NCBI GenBank assembly: GCA_905207515.1
Contig: CAJLLK010000019.1
Location: 1-17,638 of the forward strand
DNA length: 17,638 nt
From: an uncultured Christensenella sp.
GTDB lineage: Bacteria; Bacillota; Clostridia; Christensenellales; UBA1242
Direction of reading: 5' to 3'
In this document: positions 5,709-12,949 of the stretch, piece by piece
Numbering within the stretch: the first letter of the stretch is position 1
Layout of the letters: each line of letters begins with the position of its first letter
Translations under genes and position numbers: made by a program
The notes under the pieces: model-generated
What the model was told of the DNA's origin: nothing
Seen by the model: only the letters and a program-made list of their open reading frames with translations
The model's database searches: none

Positions 5709-7037
5709 ATGTCAAACAAAAGATATACATTTGCAAATATTTTAATAATTTTTGCTTTAGCATTTGTTTGCTTCTTTTCTGTATGTGGTCCAGGCATAAA
5801 TTATGCTTTTGCAGATAACACAGAATATACTGACGTTTTGGAAGACTTGACAAAAGATGAAACATTTGACGCTGAAGTATATCCAGTTGTTGAAAATGAT
5901 TATTCTTTGCAAGTCATTCAGATAGCTGAAAGTGAAGACAAAGAGCTTTTTGTGTATGTTTATCAGCCAAGTGGAACAGAAGCTGATCTAAGGGCAACAT
6001 CGATTAGCATTTCTACAGGAATAAACGAAGATTTAAGCTTTAAGTTATATGATTTAAGTTTGATAAATTCAGATGGCGTTTTTTACAAATATAAAGTTGA
6101 AAATCTTAAAGTCTCTGATCAAGCGTCTGTAAGATTTTATAATATTTCAGAAATTTTTCGTGAGTACATTGACGGTGTTGATGAGAAACCAAGCGAAGGA
6201 AACACGATTGACGAAGTTACATTCGAAGTCGCACAGTTATGGACGGTGACTATTGTTGACGACACAGTTACGTATAGCTGCACAAAAACAGAAACGGTAT
6301 TGGTTACAGACAAATATGTAGGTTTTCTTCGTTATGTTAATGGGTGGGCATGGGCCACATATTATTGTGATAGCCATTTTGTTGCATTTTCGACGGATTT
6401 GCCGATGGATTCAATTATAGAAGCTGAACTTTCTTTTGCTACATATGAGTATGACACGTTATATGATGCTCCAGTTGTTGATGTAGATAATCGAGATCCT
6501 TCAAAAGACGTCGATCATCACATTATATTGACAAATGATGACGTAGTCAATAACCAAACTGTTGGCTTGTTTGGAGAAGGACATCAATGGAATAGAATTG
6601 AAACAGTTTCAGAATTTCTTGAGAATGAAGAAGATTTGGAAGAAGATGCAAAAGTTCAGTTCGAAAACAAGCAGTGGGTTTTAAGATTTTATGAAACTGA
6701 ATATTCTCATTCAGGTGGAAATCTTGGTAACTTGTATGGCCATGGAACAGGCGTTGTAGAAGTAACGATTTTACGATTAAAATTCGAAACCGACGGCATC
6801 ACATATGACCTTGGCGTAGTAGACAATAAACAATCTGGAAGCCTTACGCCTTCAAATGAAGTTCCATCATGGTGGACTGCCATTGTTGACTGGTTCAATA
6901 AATTGTCTTTGTTTTTCAAAATCGTTTATGGCATTTTAATTGGCGTCGTATTACTCATATTTGTTTATTTTCTTGTAAAGCTTGTGGTTAGTGCTTTTAA
7001 AGCAATAAATAAATTGTTTAAAGGAGATAAAAAATGA
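5709..7037 (+). CDS. secreted, C-terminally anchored surface protein (minor coat/adhesion candidate)
   Basis: Start chosen at ATG 5709 (442 aa), because GGAGA at 5699-5703 is well placed for it and poorly placed for the ATG at 5697. Residues 1-35 form a signal peptide (basic MSNKR, hydrophobic core, AFA before DNTEYTD as the cleavage site). Residues about 36-400 are an acidic exterior region rich in Thr, Asp and Val, consistent with beta structure. Residues about 405-428 are a membrane helix (YGILIGVVLLIFVYFLVKL), followed by a short basic cytoplasmic tail ending KLFKGDKK. This signal peptide, ectodomain, C-terminal anchor order is that of the filamentous-phage adsorption protein pIII, but no sequence similarity is claimed. 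The stop overlaps the next ATG (ATGA). Confidence 0.78.
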   Translation: MSNKRYTFANILIIFALAFVCFFSVCGPGINYAFADNTEYTDVLEDLTKDETFDAEVYPVVENDYSLQVIQIAESEDKELFVYVYQPSGTEADLRATSISISTGINEDLSFKLYDLSLINSDGVFYKYKVENLKVSDQASVRFYNISEIFREYIDGVDEKPSEGNTIDEVTFEVAQLWTVTIVDDTVTYSCTKTETVLVTDKYVGFLRYVNGWAWATYYCDSHFVAFSTDLPMDSIIEAELSFATYEYDTLYDAPVVDVDNRDPSKDVDHHIILTNDDVVNNQTVGLFGEGHQWNRIETVSEFLENEEDLEEDAKVQFENKQWVLRFYETEYSHSGGNLGNLYGHGTGVVEVTILRLKFETDGITYDLGVVDNKQSGSLTPSNEVPSWWTAIVDWFNKLSLFFKIVYGILIGVVLLIFVYFLVKLVVSAFKAINKLFKGDKK

Positions 7038-8269
7038 CGAGTGCACAAAAAATTTCATTCTGTTTATTGTTTGTAACTGTGGTAATCTTAGGAATTATTG
7101 TTGGCACAAATTGGGACATTCTGCAAACAAACACTGCTCTGTATACTCAGGAACAACTGGAAAATTATGGCGACCAAAAATTTGATGAAGGTATGCAGCA
7201 AGCTGGTGTTTCCCAGGAGCTTCTGGATGAATATCGAGCGCAGATACAAGAATATCAAAGCAATATATCTGAGCTTAATGTTCAACTTGAAAATTTGAGA
7301 CAGTCTGACTCTGCCAATAAAGAAGCCATCGCAAGTCTTGAAAGTCAGATCGACACATTTGAAAAAGAAACCGATAGACTGCAAGAGCTTTTGGATGGAT
7401 ACGAACAGTTCGCAGATGGCGCAAGAATTGTTAATTTTTATGTTGGAGAAGAAAAAGTTAAGAATGTTGTCCTTGGCAAAAGCATTATTACTTTAGGCTC
7501 AAACAATATGCCAGATGCTGAATATTTGAAAGAAGCATATTCTGTTAAAGTTTTGGAGTGGCAGGACGAAGATGGCAACATTATTACGTTATCTTCTAAC
7601 ATTCCAACTGATGTTGTTGAATATAACGTCTATGCCACATCAATAACTGAATATTACGATGTCACATTTGTTGATTTTGACACAGTCAGAATTTTGGATG
7701 GCGACAAAATTTCAAATTATAAGTATGGTCCGGACAATGGCTTACAACTAAATTTAAATGATAGGTATTTTGAAGCATATTTACCAGAAAAAGAAGGTTA
7801 TTATTTCACAGGTTGGGCATTGAATGGTGTTGAAACGAGCTTAAACGACATTGTTGTCGAAAGTGACATGACTTTTACTCCAATTTATGTCGAAGCTACA
7901 AAATTGGACGTGGAAAATGACGGCTTCAGCATTGATCCTATTGAAAGCGAATTCGGGAATTATGTTTTGGATCTGAGCGATAAAACGGAAGGGAGCATCA
8001 TTTACACAAGGATAAAAAACAATACAGAAATAACAAATTTAAACAACGTTGTTTTTGGCTTTGAAGTTGATAGGGGAGAAGATTTTTCAAAACAGTATTG
8101 GCAACAAGAAAGCTTTGCATCTGATTTGACTTATGGTGGAATGTTTACTTTAAGGCTTTCATTTGAAGATGATGGAATTTTAAAAATCGAAATTATAGAC
8201 TTATATCCAGACCTAGACTGGAAAATTCAATTCAGTGATTTTTATGAATTAAAAGGAGAACAAGCATGA
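7034..8269 (+). CDS. N-terminally anchored coiled-coil protein with InlB B-repeat-like domain
   Basis: A 411-aa protein. Residues 7-25 are an uncleaved-type membrane anchor (ISFCLLFVTVVILGIIVG). Residues about 37-58 carry the stalk motif YTQEQLENYGDQKFDEG, related to YTEEELQAAKDEAYEEG in the next protein. Residues about 60-125 are a coiled coil. Residues about 132-203 look like a degenerate beta-repeat. Residues about 205-287 match the Listeria-Bacteroides/InlB B-repeat pattern (YYDVTFVDFDTV, then KEGYYFTGWALNG, then SDMTFTPIY). Residues 290-411 are a further beta-rich head. InlB B-repeats are common in surface adhesins of Bacillota. The protein probably points outward from the membrane or virion and binds another surface. 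Its start and stop overlap both neighbours by 4 bases. Confidence 0.78.
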   Translation: MTSAQKISFCLLFVTVVILGIIVGTNWDILQTNTALYTQEQLENYGDQKFDEGMQQAGVSQELLDEYRAQIQEYQSNISELNVQLENLRQSDSANKEAIASLESQIDTFEKETDRLQELLDGYEQFADGARIVNFYVGEEKVKNVVLGKSIITLGSNNMPDAEYLKEAYSVKVLEWQDEDGNIITLSSNIPTDVVEYNVYATSITEYYDVTFVDFDTVRILDGDKISNYKYGPDNGLQLNLNDRYFEAYLPEKEGYYFTGWALNGVETSLNDIVVESDMTFTPIYVEATKLDVENDGFSIDPIESEFGNYVLDLSDKTEGSIIYTRIKNNTEITNLNNVVFGFEVDRGEDFSKQYWQQESFASDLTYGGMFTLRLSFEDDGILKIEIIDLYPDLDWKIQFSDFYELKGEQA

Positions 8270-8460
8270 ACAAATTAGGGAAAGGAATTGCAATCACACT
8301 TTCGGGAGCGTTGTTGGTTGGCGGCGGAGTGGCTGCTGGATCGTATGTCAGCGCGAAAGAAAATCTGGAGCTTAGCACACAAATTGAAGAACTTAAAGCT
8401 GAGCTGGAAAACTCAACAATTGGCTACACAGAAGAAGAGCTGCAAGCCGCAAAAGATGAA
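8266..8460 (+). repeat. duplicated anchor-stalk module, copy 1
   Basis: The first 65 codons match those at 10209-10403: 62 of 65 residues are identical and only about a dozen bases differ. Similarity stops abruptly after AAKDE. This is a recent duplication of the anchor with different heads attached. Confidence 0.9.
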
Positions 8461-10197
8461 GCGTATGAAGAAGGTGTTTCAGATGGCAAAGATTTTGAAT
8501 ACGTCTCTCAAGGGCTTGATTTGTCTAGCTTGGGTCTTTCGAACGTAAAACTTTTGAATGTTGCAGAAAACAAAAATTTGTTATTTTCTCAGGACCAGGC
8601 AAACGCAGGTGTTTATTTGATCGACACAAATTCAAAAGTTTTAAAAAAAGTCTACGATCAGAATATAACTAATTTCACTGTGAAAGAAGTGACAGAAAAT
8701 TTCTCTTTAATTTTTTCTGAGGATACCAGGGAAATGTTTGCTTTCAATTTTGGTGAAGAAACTTTGACAAAGGTCTATGAAAATATAGACGTGCTGAATG
8801 TTTTGAGTAATACAGAAGACGAAATCTTGATGTCTTCTACAAGTGAAATAAATCCAGGAATATTTGTCTTTTCATATGAAACAGGCACTCTAAGCAAGAT
8901 ACATGAAACTGGTTACAATTGGAGCAAAGCATATACGTATTCAAATGGCAATTGCTTTTTGCGTTCAGCAGACACAAGCGATGCAAATATTTATTTTGTA
9001 GATTTAGAAAATAACGAAGTTACAGCGCTTGCTGGAGTAAATAAGCTTAGCATTAAATTCCAGGAAATAGCAAATAACGATTGTTTGATTTCTTCGACAT
9101 CTGCTAGCAACCAAGGCATTTGGTTTTTTGATTATAGTGATAAAACACTAGAAAAAGTCTACGATTATGGCTATCAATGGAGTTTTACACCTGCAACTGA
9201 AAATGGCTTTGCCTATGTTTTGTCAAAACGACAAGCATATGACCTAACTGACTATGAAAAAGGGATTTTTAAATTTGATCCAACCACTGGAGAAATGTCA
9301 CAAATTGTAACTACAGGCTGTAATTGGACGCATACAATTTTGCCCGATGGAAACATTTTGTTTTATTCAATTTCTACGAATTATAGCAGCGGCGGAATGT
9401 ATTTGCAGACTGCTAGTGAACTGAAACAAATTTTTGAATCTGGTGATTGGGATAAATATCAAGTTACAGAAGATAAAATTTATTTTTATTCTAAAACCAC
9501 TGCAACATGTACTGGTCTGTATAGATATGATTCAGAAACCGAAACAATGATTCAAGTGTATGACCAGGGGTATTCATTCAACTATTGGTATGAGCTTTCA
9601 GATGGAAATTATATCGTTTCTACATATTATGTGGACTCTGTTTTGTATTTTGATGTCAACAATGAAACTCTCACACAAATTTCAACGGACCTGGATAGAA
9701 ATCTTGAGTTATTTGAATTGTCTTCTGGTGATTGTTTGATTTCATGTTATCAGTCATCTTCTGTCAAAGGCTTGTATTTATTTTCTAAAGCCAACAAAAC
9801 GTTAACACAAGTATTTGACGAAGGTTACAGATTTGACAGCTTTGCCCAATTGAAAAATGGTGACGTTTTGATAAACAGCAATTATTTGGCAGGCGTATTG
9901 TTGTTTGACCACACAACAAACACTGTCACAAGAATTCATTCTACAGACTATGATTGGTCAAATTGTGTGGAAATGGAAAACGGAGATTTGGTTATTATAT
10001 CAGCTTCTTCAAGGTCTTCTGGAAGTTATGGAATTCTTTTCTATGATTACAGTGAAAAATCGGCAAATATCTATTCTTCTGGCAAATTTACTCTTCACAA
10101 TAATCAAGATGGAACTTGTGACTGGGTTGGAGATAACGGAGAAGTTTATACCTATGACAAAATTACTGAAAAACTTATTTTGAAAAAGCTTATTTAA
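8266..10197 (+). CDS. anchored surface protein with 13 propeller-like repeats
   Basis: A 643-aa protein. Residues about 8-30 are a membrane anchor after the basic MNKLGKG. Residues about 31-75 are a helical stalk with YTEEELQAAKDEAYEEG. From residue 115 to the end, a unit of about 40-46 residues recurs 13 times, starting near 115, 157, 198, 242, 284, 333, 377, 417, 459, 502, 543, 589 and 626. The pattern is G-[IVL]-[YFW]-x-[FY]-D-x-x-[TN]-x-[TL]-x-x-[VI]-[YH]-x-x-G-Y, for example GIWFFDYSDKTLEKVYDYGY and GLYLFSKANKTLTQVFDEGY. Such four-stranded-sheet-sized repeats suggest one or two beta-propellers, which commonly bind glycans or proteins. It is the likely host- or surface-binding head. The start overlaps the previous stop (ATGA). 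Confidence 0.8.
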   Translation: MNKLGKGIAITLSGALLVGGGVAAGSYVSAKENLELSTQIEELKAELENSTIGYTEEELQAAKDEAYEEGVSDGKDFEYVSQGLDLSSLGLSNVKLLNVAENKNLLFSQDQANAGVYLIDTNSKVLKKVYDQNITNFTVKEVTENFSLIFSEDTREMFAFNFGEETLTKVYENIDVLNVLSNTEDEILMSSTSEINPGIFVFSYETGTLSKIHETGYNWSKAYTYSNGNCFLRSADTSDANIYFVDLENNEVTALAGVNKLSIKFQEIANNDCLISSTSASNQGIWFFDYSDKTLEKVYDYGYQWSFTPATENGFAYVLSKRQAYDLTDYEKGIFKFDPTTGEMSQIVTTGCNWTHTILPDGNILFYSISTNYSSGGMYLQTASELKQIFESGDWDKYQVTEDKIYFYSKTTATCTGLYRYDSETETMIQVYDQGYSFNYWYELSDGNYIVSTYYVDSVLYFDVNNETLTQISTDLDRNLELFELSSGDCLISCYQSSSVKGLYLFSKANKTLTQVFDEGYRFDSFAQLKNGDVLINSNYLAGVLLFDHTTNTVTRIHSTDYDWSNCVEMENGDLVIISASSRSSGSYGILFYDYSEKSANIYSSGKFTLHNNQDGTCDWVGDNGEVYTYDKITEKLILKKLI

Positions 10198-10208
10198 AGG
10201 AGAAAAGC

Positions 10209-10403
10209 ATGAACAAATTAGGAAAAGGAATTGCAATCACACTTTCGGGAGCGTTGTTGATTGGCGGCGGAGTAGCTGCTGGATCGTATGTCAGCGCGAA
10301 AGAAAATCTTGAACTCAGCACACAGGTTGAAAAACTTAAAGCTGAGCTGGAAAACTCAACAATCGGTTACACAGAAGAAGAGCTGCAAGCTGCAAAAGAT
10401 GAA
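10209..10403 (+). repeat. duplicated anchor-stalk module, copy 2
   Basis: Partner of 8266-8460, with the same module boundary after AAKDE. The shared block also includes the ribosome binding region just upstream. Confidence 0.9.
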
Positions 10404-11543
10404 GTGCGCCAGGAAATGCAAGCGCAAATCGACGCTTTGGAAGAGCAGCTCGAGTCTCAAACGCCGTCAGAAGATAGCGGCCAGCTTGCACTTTATCAAG
10501 AGCTTATGCAGGTTTTTGATGCTGAATATACAGCTTCGTTTAAGGCATCAGGCAAGACATTTGTTTCTTCAGGCGAGTCAAACTTTCAAGGACTGTATGC
10601 AGTGGATGATACGACCAAAGAAATTACAAAAGTTTTAAACACTGGCTATTGTTACAGCTGTGCGACAACAACGCTAGGTGTGCCATATATTTACAGCGAA
10701 CTTGATGCTGTGCCAGGGGTTTATTGTTATATGAATGGCCAGGCCACACTGGTTGACGGCACTGAAGAGATTACTTCAAAGAGAGTGTATTCTTATGGCG
10801 GCAAAACGGTCATGGTTATGCCAAATTTGATTTATGTTTTTGGAGAAGATATTGTTCCGTTGGTGCCAGAATTGTCTGAAGGTCAGAGTTTAAACATCAC
10901 TTCATATAACGCCACAGAAAATTATTTCACGGTCAGCACGGATGACAACTCAAAGACAATGATTTATAAATTCAGTGCCTATGGAGCAGATTGGATAGCT
11001 GATTATGTTGGTGTTCCAAATGATATTTATGAAAATGGCGGCATTTTAATTTTGCCAGGCGGAAACAAGATCGACATTTATGATTATCAGTTATATACAA
11101 TTCAAACGCCAGAATTTACGATTCAGGACAGGTATTCACTTATTCGTATAAATGACCGATTTGTACTGTTTGCGGGTGACGCTCCAAAAAGGGTTGGAGC
11201 TCTGGATCTTTGGGAGAAAACAGTAACACTGCTTGAAGAAGATGACGAAAACATCTATTCAACAATGCTTGCTGGCGAAGTTATAAGCGACGAAGGGATT
11301 CCAGGCGCATTGAACAATTTTGCTGGAGCGGTTTACGTGTGTGAAAAAGCTGACGGAATGACATATAAGATAGCCTATATGTCAGACACTGACTCAATCA
11401 TAACTTCAGTCACACTTGCTGAAAACACATGGTCATTCACACCAGTTTCAGAAGATGAGACAGGTTTTACATACATGGTTGACGACACAACATATCGTTT
11501 TGATTACACAACAAAGCAAGTTAGCCAAGTCGAACAAAATTAG
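10209..11543 (+). CDS. second anchored surface protein, same anchor with a different head
   Basis: A 444-aa protein with AAAGGAG upstream of the ATG. Residues 1-65 are almost identical to the anchor and stalk of the preceding protein (differences V18I, I40V, E42K). Residues 66-105 continue as a charged coiled coil (VRQEMQAQIDALEEQLESQ). Residues about 115-444 are a different head that is beta-rich and keeps a few weak copies of the propeller-type unit: GLYAVDDTTKEITKVLNTGY near 128, GVYCYMNGQ near 170, and YRFDYTTKQVSQV at the end. It is probably a divergent relative or alternative receptor-binding head on the same virion or cell surface. It is the last gene before the structured intergenic region. 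Confidence 0.8.
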   Translation: MNKLGKGIAITLSGALLIGGGVAAGSYVSAKENLELSTQVEKLKAELENSTIGYTEEELQAAKDEVRQEMQAQIDALEEQLESQTPSEDSGQLALYQELMQVFDAEYTASFKASGKTFVSSGESNFQGLYAVDDTTKEITKVLNTGYCYSCATTTLGVPYIYSELDAVPGVYCYMNGQATLVDGTEEITSKRVYSYGGKTVMVMPNLIYVFGEDIVPLVPELSEGQSLNITSYNATENYFTVSTDDNSKTMIYKFSAYGADWIADYVGVPNDIYENGGILILPGGNKIDIYDYQLYTIQTPEFTIQDRYSLIRINDRFVLFAGDAPKRVGALDLWEKTVTLLEEDDENIYSTMLAGEVISDEGIPGALNNFAGAVYVCEKADGMTYKIAYMSDTDSIITSVTLAENTWSFTPVSEDETGFTYMVDDTTYRFDYTTKQVSQVEQN

Positions 11544-11550
11544 AAACTGC

Positions 11551-11730
11551 GTTGGTGGGGACAGGCTTTGAAATAAAAGCAAACTACCCACCACCAAAAG
11601 CAAGAGTCTTGCCACTTTCTCTTGCTTTAACAAAAAGTTGAGAAGACCGCGATTTTTTCTTACAAAAAAATATCTTTACTACCCATATAAAAAACTTCTC
11701 AACTTTTCATGGCCAGGCGTTCCGCATGAA
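11551..11730. other. multi-hairpin intergenic region, candidate ssDNA origin or packaging signal
   Basis: Four stem-loops lie in series in 180 bases. First, TGGTGGG (11553-11559) pairs with CCCACCA (11587-11593) and encloses GCTTT/AAAGC (11565-11580). Second, AAGCAAGAG (11598-11606) pairs perfectly with CTCTTGCTT (11619-11627). Third, AAAAGTTGAGAAG (11633-11645) pairs perfectly with CTTCTCAACTTTT (11695-11707). Fourth, TTCATG (11706-11711) pairs with CATGAA (11725-11730), sharing two bases with the third stem. The layout recalls the hairpin-rich intergenic region of filamentous phages, which holds the packaging signal and replication origins. None has a clean T-tract for a terminator on the plus strand. 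Confidence 0.55.
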
Positions 11731-11769
11731 GAATGCCAGGTCAAATTTAAAGAAAGGGGGAAGTTGAGC

Positions 11770-12045
11770 GTGAAGGGTTCAAAAAACAGTGTTTGGCAAA
11801 CTATCGGTGGCGTGTTGGCTGGGCTTTTGATTTTGGCGCTTCTTGTGTGTGCAGGCTATGGAATTTATAGCGCTGTGGACAAGTATGTTTTGACAGACAC
11901 AGAACAAAGTCAAGAAGAGCAAGAACAAGAACAGACACCAGAAACTGATGGCGAAACAGAACAAGGCACTGACGACGGAAATGATGATGTCACAGTTACG
12001 GCACTTCAAAATTATGAAGCTGAAATCGAAGAACTTGCTGCCTGA
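11770..12045 (+). CDS. 91-aa membrane protein with acidic tail (coat-protein candidate)
   Basis: GTG at 11770 is preferred: AGGGGG ends at 11760, about 9 bases upstream, whereas the longer frame back to 11638 would cross the hairpin region. The protein has a basic start (MKGSKNSVWQ), one membrane helix at about residues 11-34 (TIGGVLAGLLILALLVCAGYGI), and an extremely acidic low-complexity tail (DTEQSQEEQEQEQTPETDGE and on). Predicted topology is N-in, C-out. A short single-helix protein next to hairpin DNA is a coat-protein candidate. However, the charge order (basic, helix, acidic) is the reverse of a mature pVIII-type coat protein (acidic, helix, basic). The function is otherwise unknown. 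Confidence 0.6.
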   Translation: MKGSKNSVWQTIGGVLAGLLILALLVCAGYGIYSAVDKYVLTDTEQSQEEQEQEQTPETDGETEQGTDDGNDDVTVTALQNYEAEIEELAA

Positions 12046-12048
12046 CAT

Positions 12049-12080
12049 AAAAAAAGAAGGCTTGCAAAAGCAAACCTTCT
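12049..12080 (-). terminator. stem-loop terminator, best read on the minus strand
   Basis: AGAAGG-C-TTGC (12055-12065) pairs with GCAA-A-CCTTCT (12070-12080) around an AAAA loop with one internal mismatch. Seven As precede it (12049-12055), so leftward transcripts meet a stem followed by a T-tract. Rightward it has only a T-poor trailer and may merely attenuate. Confidence 0.55.
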
Positions 12081-12144
12081 CAAATTATTCTCAAAATTAT
12101 TTTAACCTATTTGGCAAAATTTGTCAAATGAAAAAGGAAAGAAT

Positions 12145-12468
12145 ATGAAAGTAAAAAATCAAAAAGAAACAAAACGAAACGAATTTAGAAAAAACAAAGT
12201 CAGCGGTCATCCTGTATACATTTACAAAAAAGTAGGACGAAAATATGAGTTTATAGGTATTACTCATGCTGAAATAACGCAAGGCGTAAAAAATATAAAG
12301 CTAGACAAAAGTCCAAATCCAAATGATACAGAAACATCATACATACGCCCAAAAAGCGAACAAATGAAAGAAAACAAATTTTCAAAACAACCATACAAAG
12401 GTTGGAAATTTACAGAAAATGATAAGAAAAAAGTAGACAAAATAAAAAATAAAAAAAGAACGAAATAG
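12145..12468 (+). CDS. small basic protein of unknown function
   Basis: ATG at 12145 follows AAAAGGAAAG. The TTG at 12121 gives a longer but unsupported start. The protein has 107 residues and is very rich in Lys and Asn. The ordered-looking middle (residues about 20-85) reads VSGHPVYIYKKVGRKYEFIGITHAE, then NIKLDKSPNPNDTETSYIRP, then PYKGWKFTENDKKKV. The ends are basic and probably disordered. The strand-turn-strand character and high positive charge suggest nucleic-acid binding. No named family is recognised. Its last codons overlap a structured element at 12456-12524. Confidence 0.65.
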   Translation: MKVKNQKETKRNEFRKNKVSGHPVYIYKKVGRKYEFIGITHAEITQGVKNIKLDKSPNPNDTETSYIRPKSEQMKENKFSKQPYKGWKFTENDKKKVDKIKNKKRTK

Positions 12469-12524
12469 CAAGTGCTATGTTTACGAGATATCGAAACTTA
12501 ATTCGCATAACTCTCAACGTTCTT
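12456..12524. other. possible branched DNA/RNA structure
   Basis: AAGAACG (12456-12462) and CGTTCTT (12518-12524) can form a closing stem around ATAGCA/TGCTAT (12465-12478) and a weaker CGAA/TTCG hairpin further on, a three-way-junction-like shape. It sits between two small genes in the 140-base gap 12469-12608 and may be a second origin, a packaging element or an RNA regulator. Confidence 0.3.
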
Positions 12525-12608
12525 CATTGAAATTATACACAAATCAAAATCAAAAGTCAATATGTTTTTCAAAAAAATCAAAAAAGAAGTAAAAAGGAGC
12601 AAAAAAAC

Positions 12609-12926
12609 ATGAAAAAATCAGAAATTTTGAAGAAAAAAGGCATTAAAGTCAGCAAAGTAACAAAAAGGGATAAAGATTTGGCGCGAACAGATTATCAACG
12701 AAACGCCAACTTCATTGTGACAACATCCAATGGCAGACAATTCTACAGCAAAAATGGCAGTTTGAGAGACGCTTTGGGCTGTGAGAAGTATGCAACAAGC
12801 GGCAAAAATTCCGCCAAAACGACGCCAAAAACGCCAAAAGCAAAAACTGGCGTAAAAAGATGCCAGCCAACAAAAAAGTCTGCAAAACCAATCAAAAAAC
12901 CAATAAAAACCGCAAAAAAGCGCTAA
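12609..12926 (+). CDS. Lys-rich DNA-binding-like protein
   Basis: A 105-aa protein with AAGGAG upstream of the ATG. The first half has some structure (RTDYQRNANFIVTTSNGRQFYSKNGSLRDALG). The second half (about residues 65-105) is a basic low-complexity tail of Lys, Pro, Ala and Thr with repeated KKPIK/KTPK-type blocks, like histone H1 or bacterial nucleoid-protein tails. It could coat or condense phage DNA, possibly replacing the missing ssDNA-binding protein, but no specific family is recognised. It lies directly upstream of the Zot-type ATPase gene. Confidence 0.7.
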   Translation: MKKSEILKKKGIKVSKVTKRDKDLARTDYQRNANFIVTTSNGRQFYSKNGSLRDALGCEKYATSGKNSAKTTPKTPKAKTGVKRCQPTKKSAKPIKKPIKTAKKR

Positions 12927-12949
12927 TTTTTGAGTTTTTGGACAAGTAA

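Noticed and set aside
8266..11543. Diversity-generating retroelement acting on the variable heads
   Set aside because: No reverse transcriptase or template/variable repeat pair is visible. Variation looks like whole-head exchange after a duplicated anchor.
11638..11769. Upstream extension of the acidic-tail membrane protein
   Set aside because: It crosses perfect inverted repeats, has no ribosome binding site, and gives an unlikely basic N-terminus. GTG at 11770 with AGGGGG fits better.
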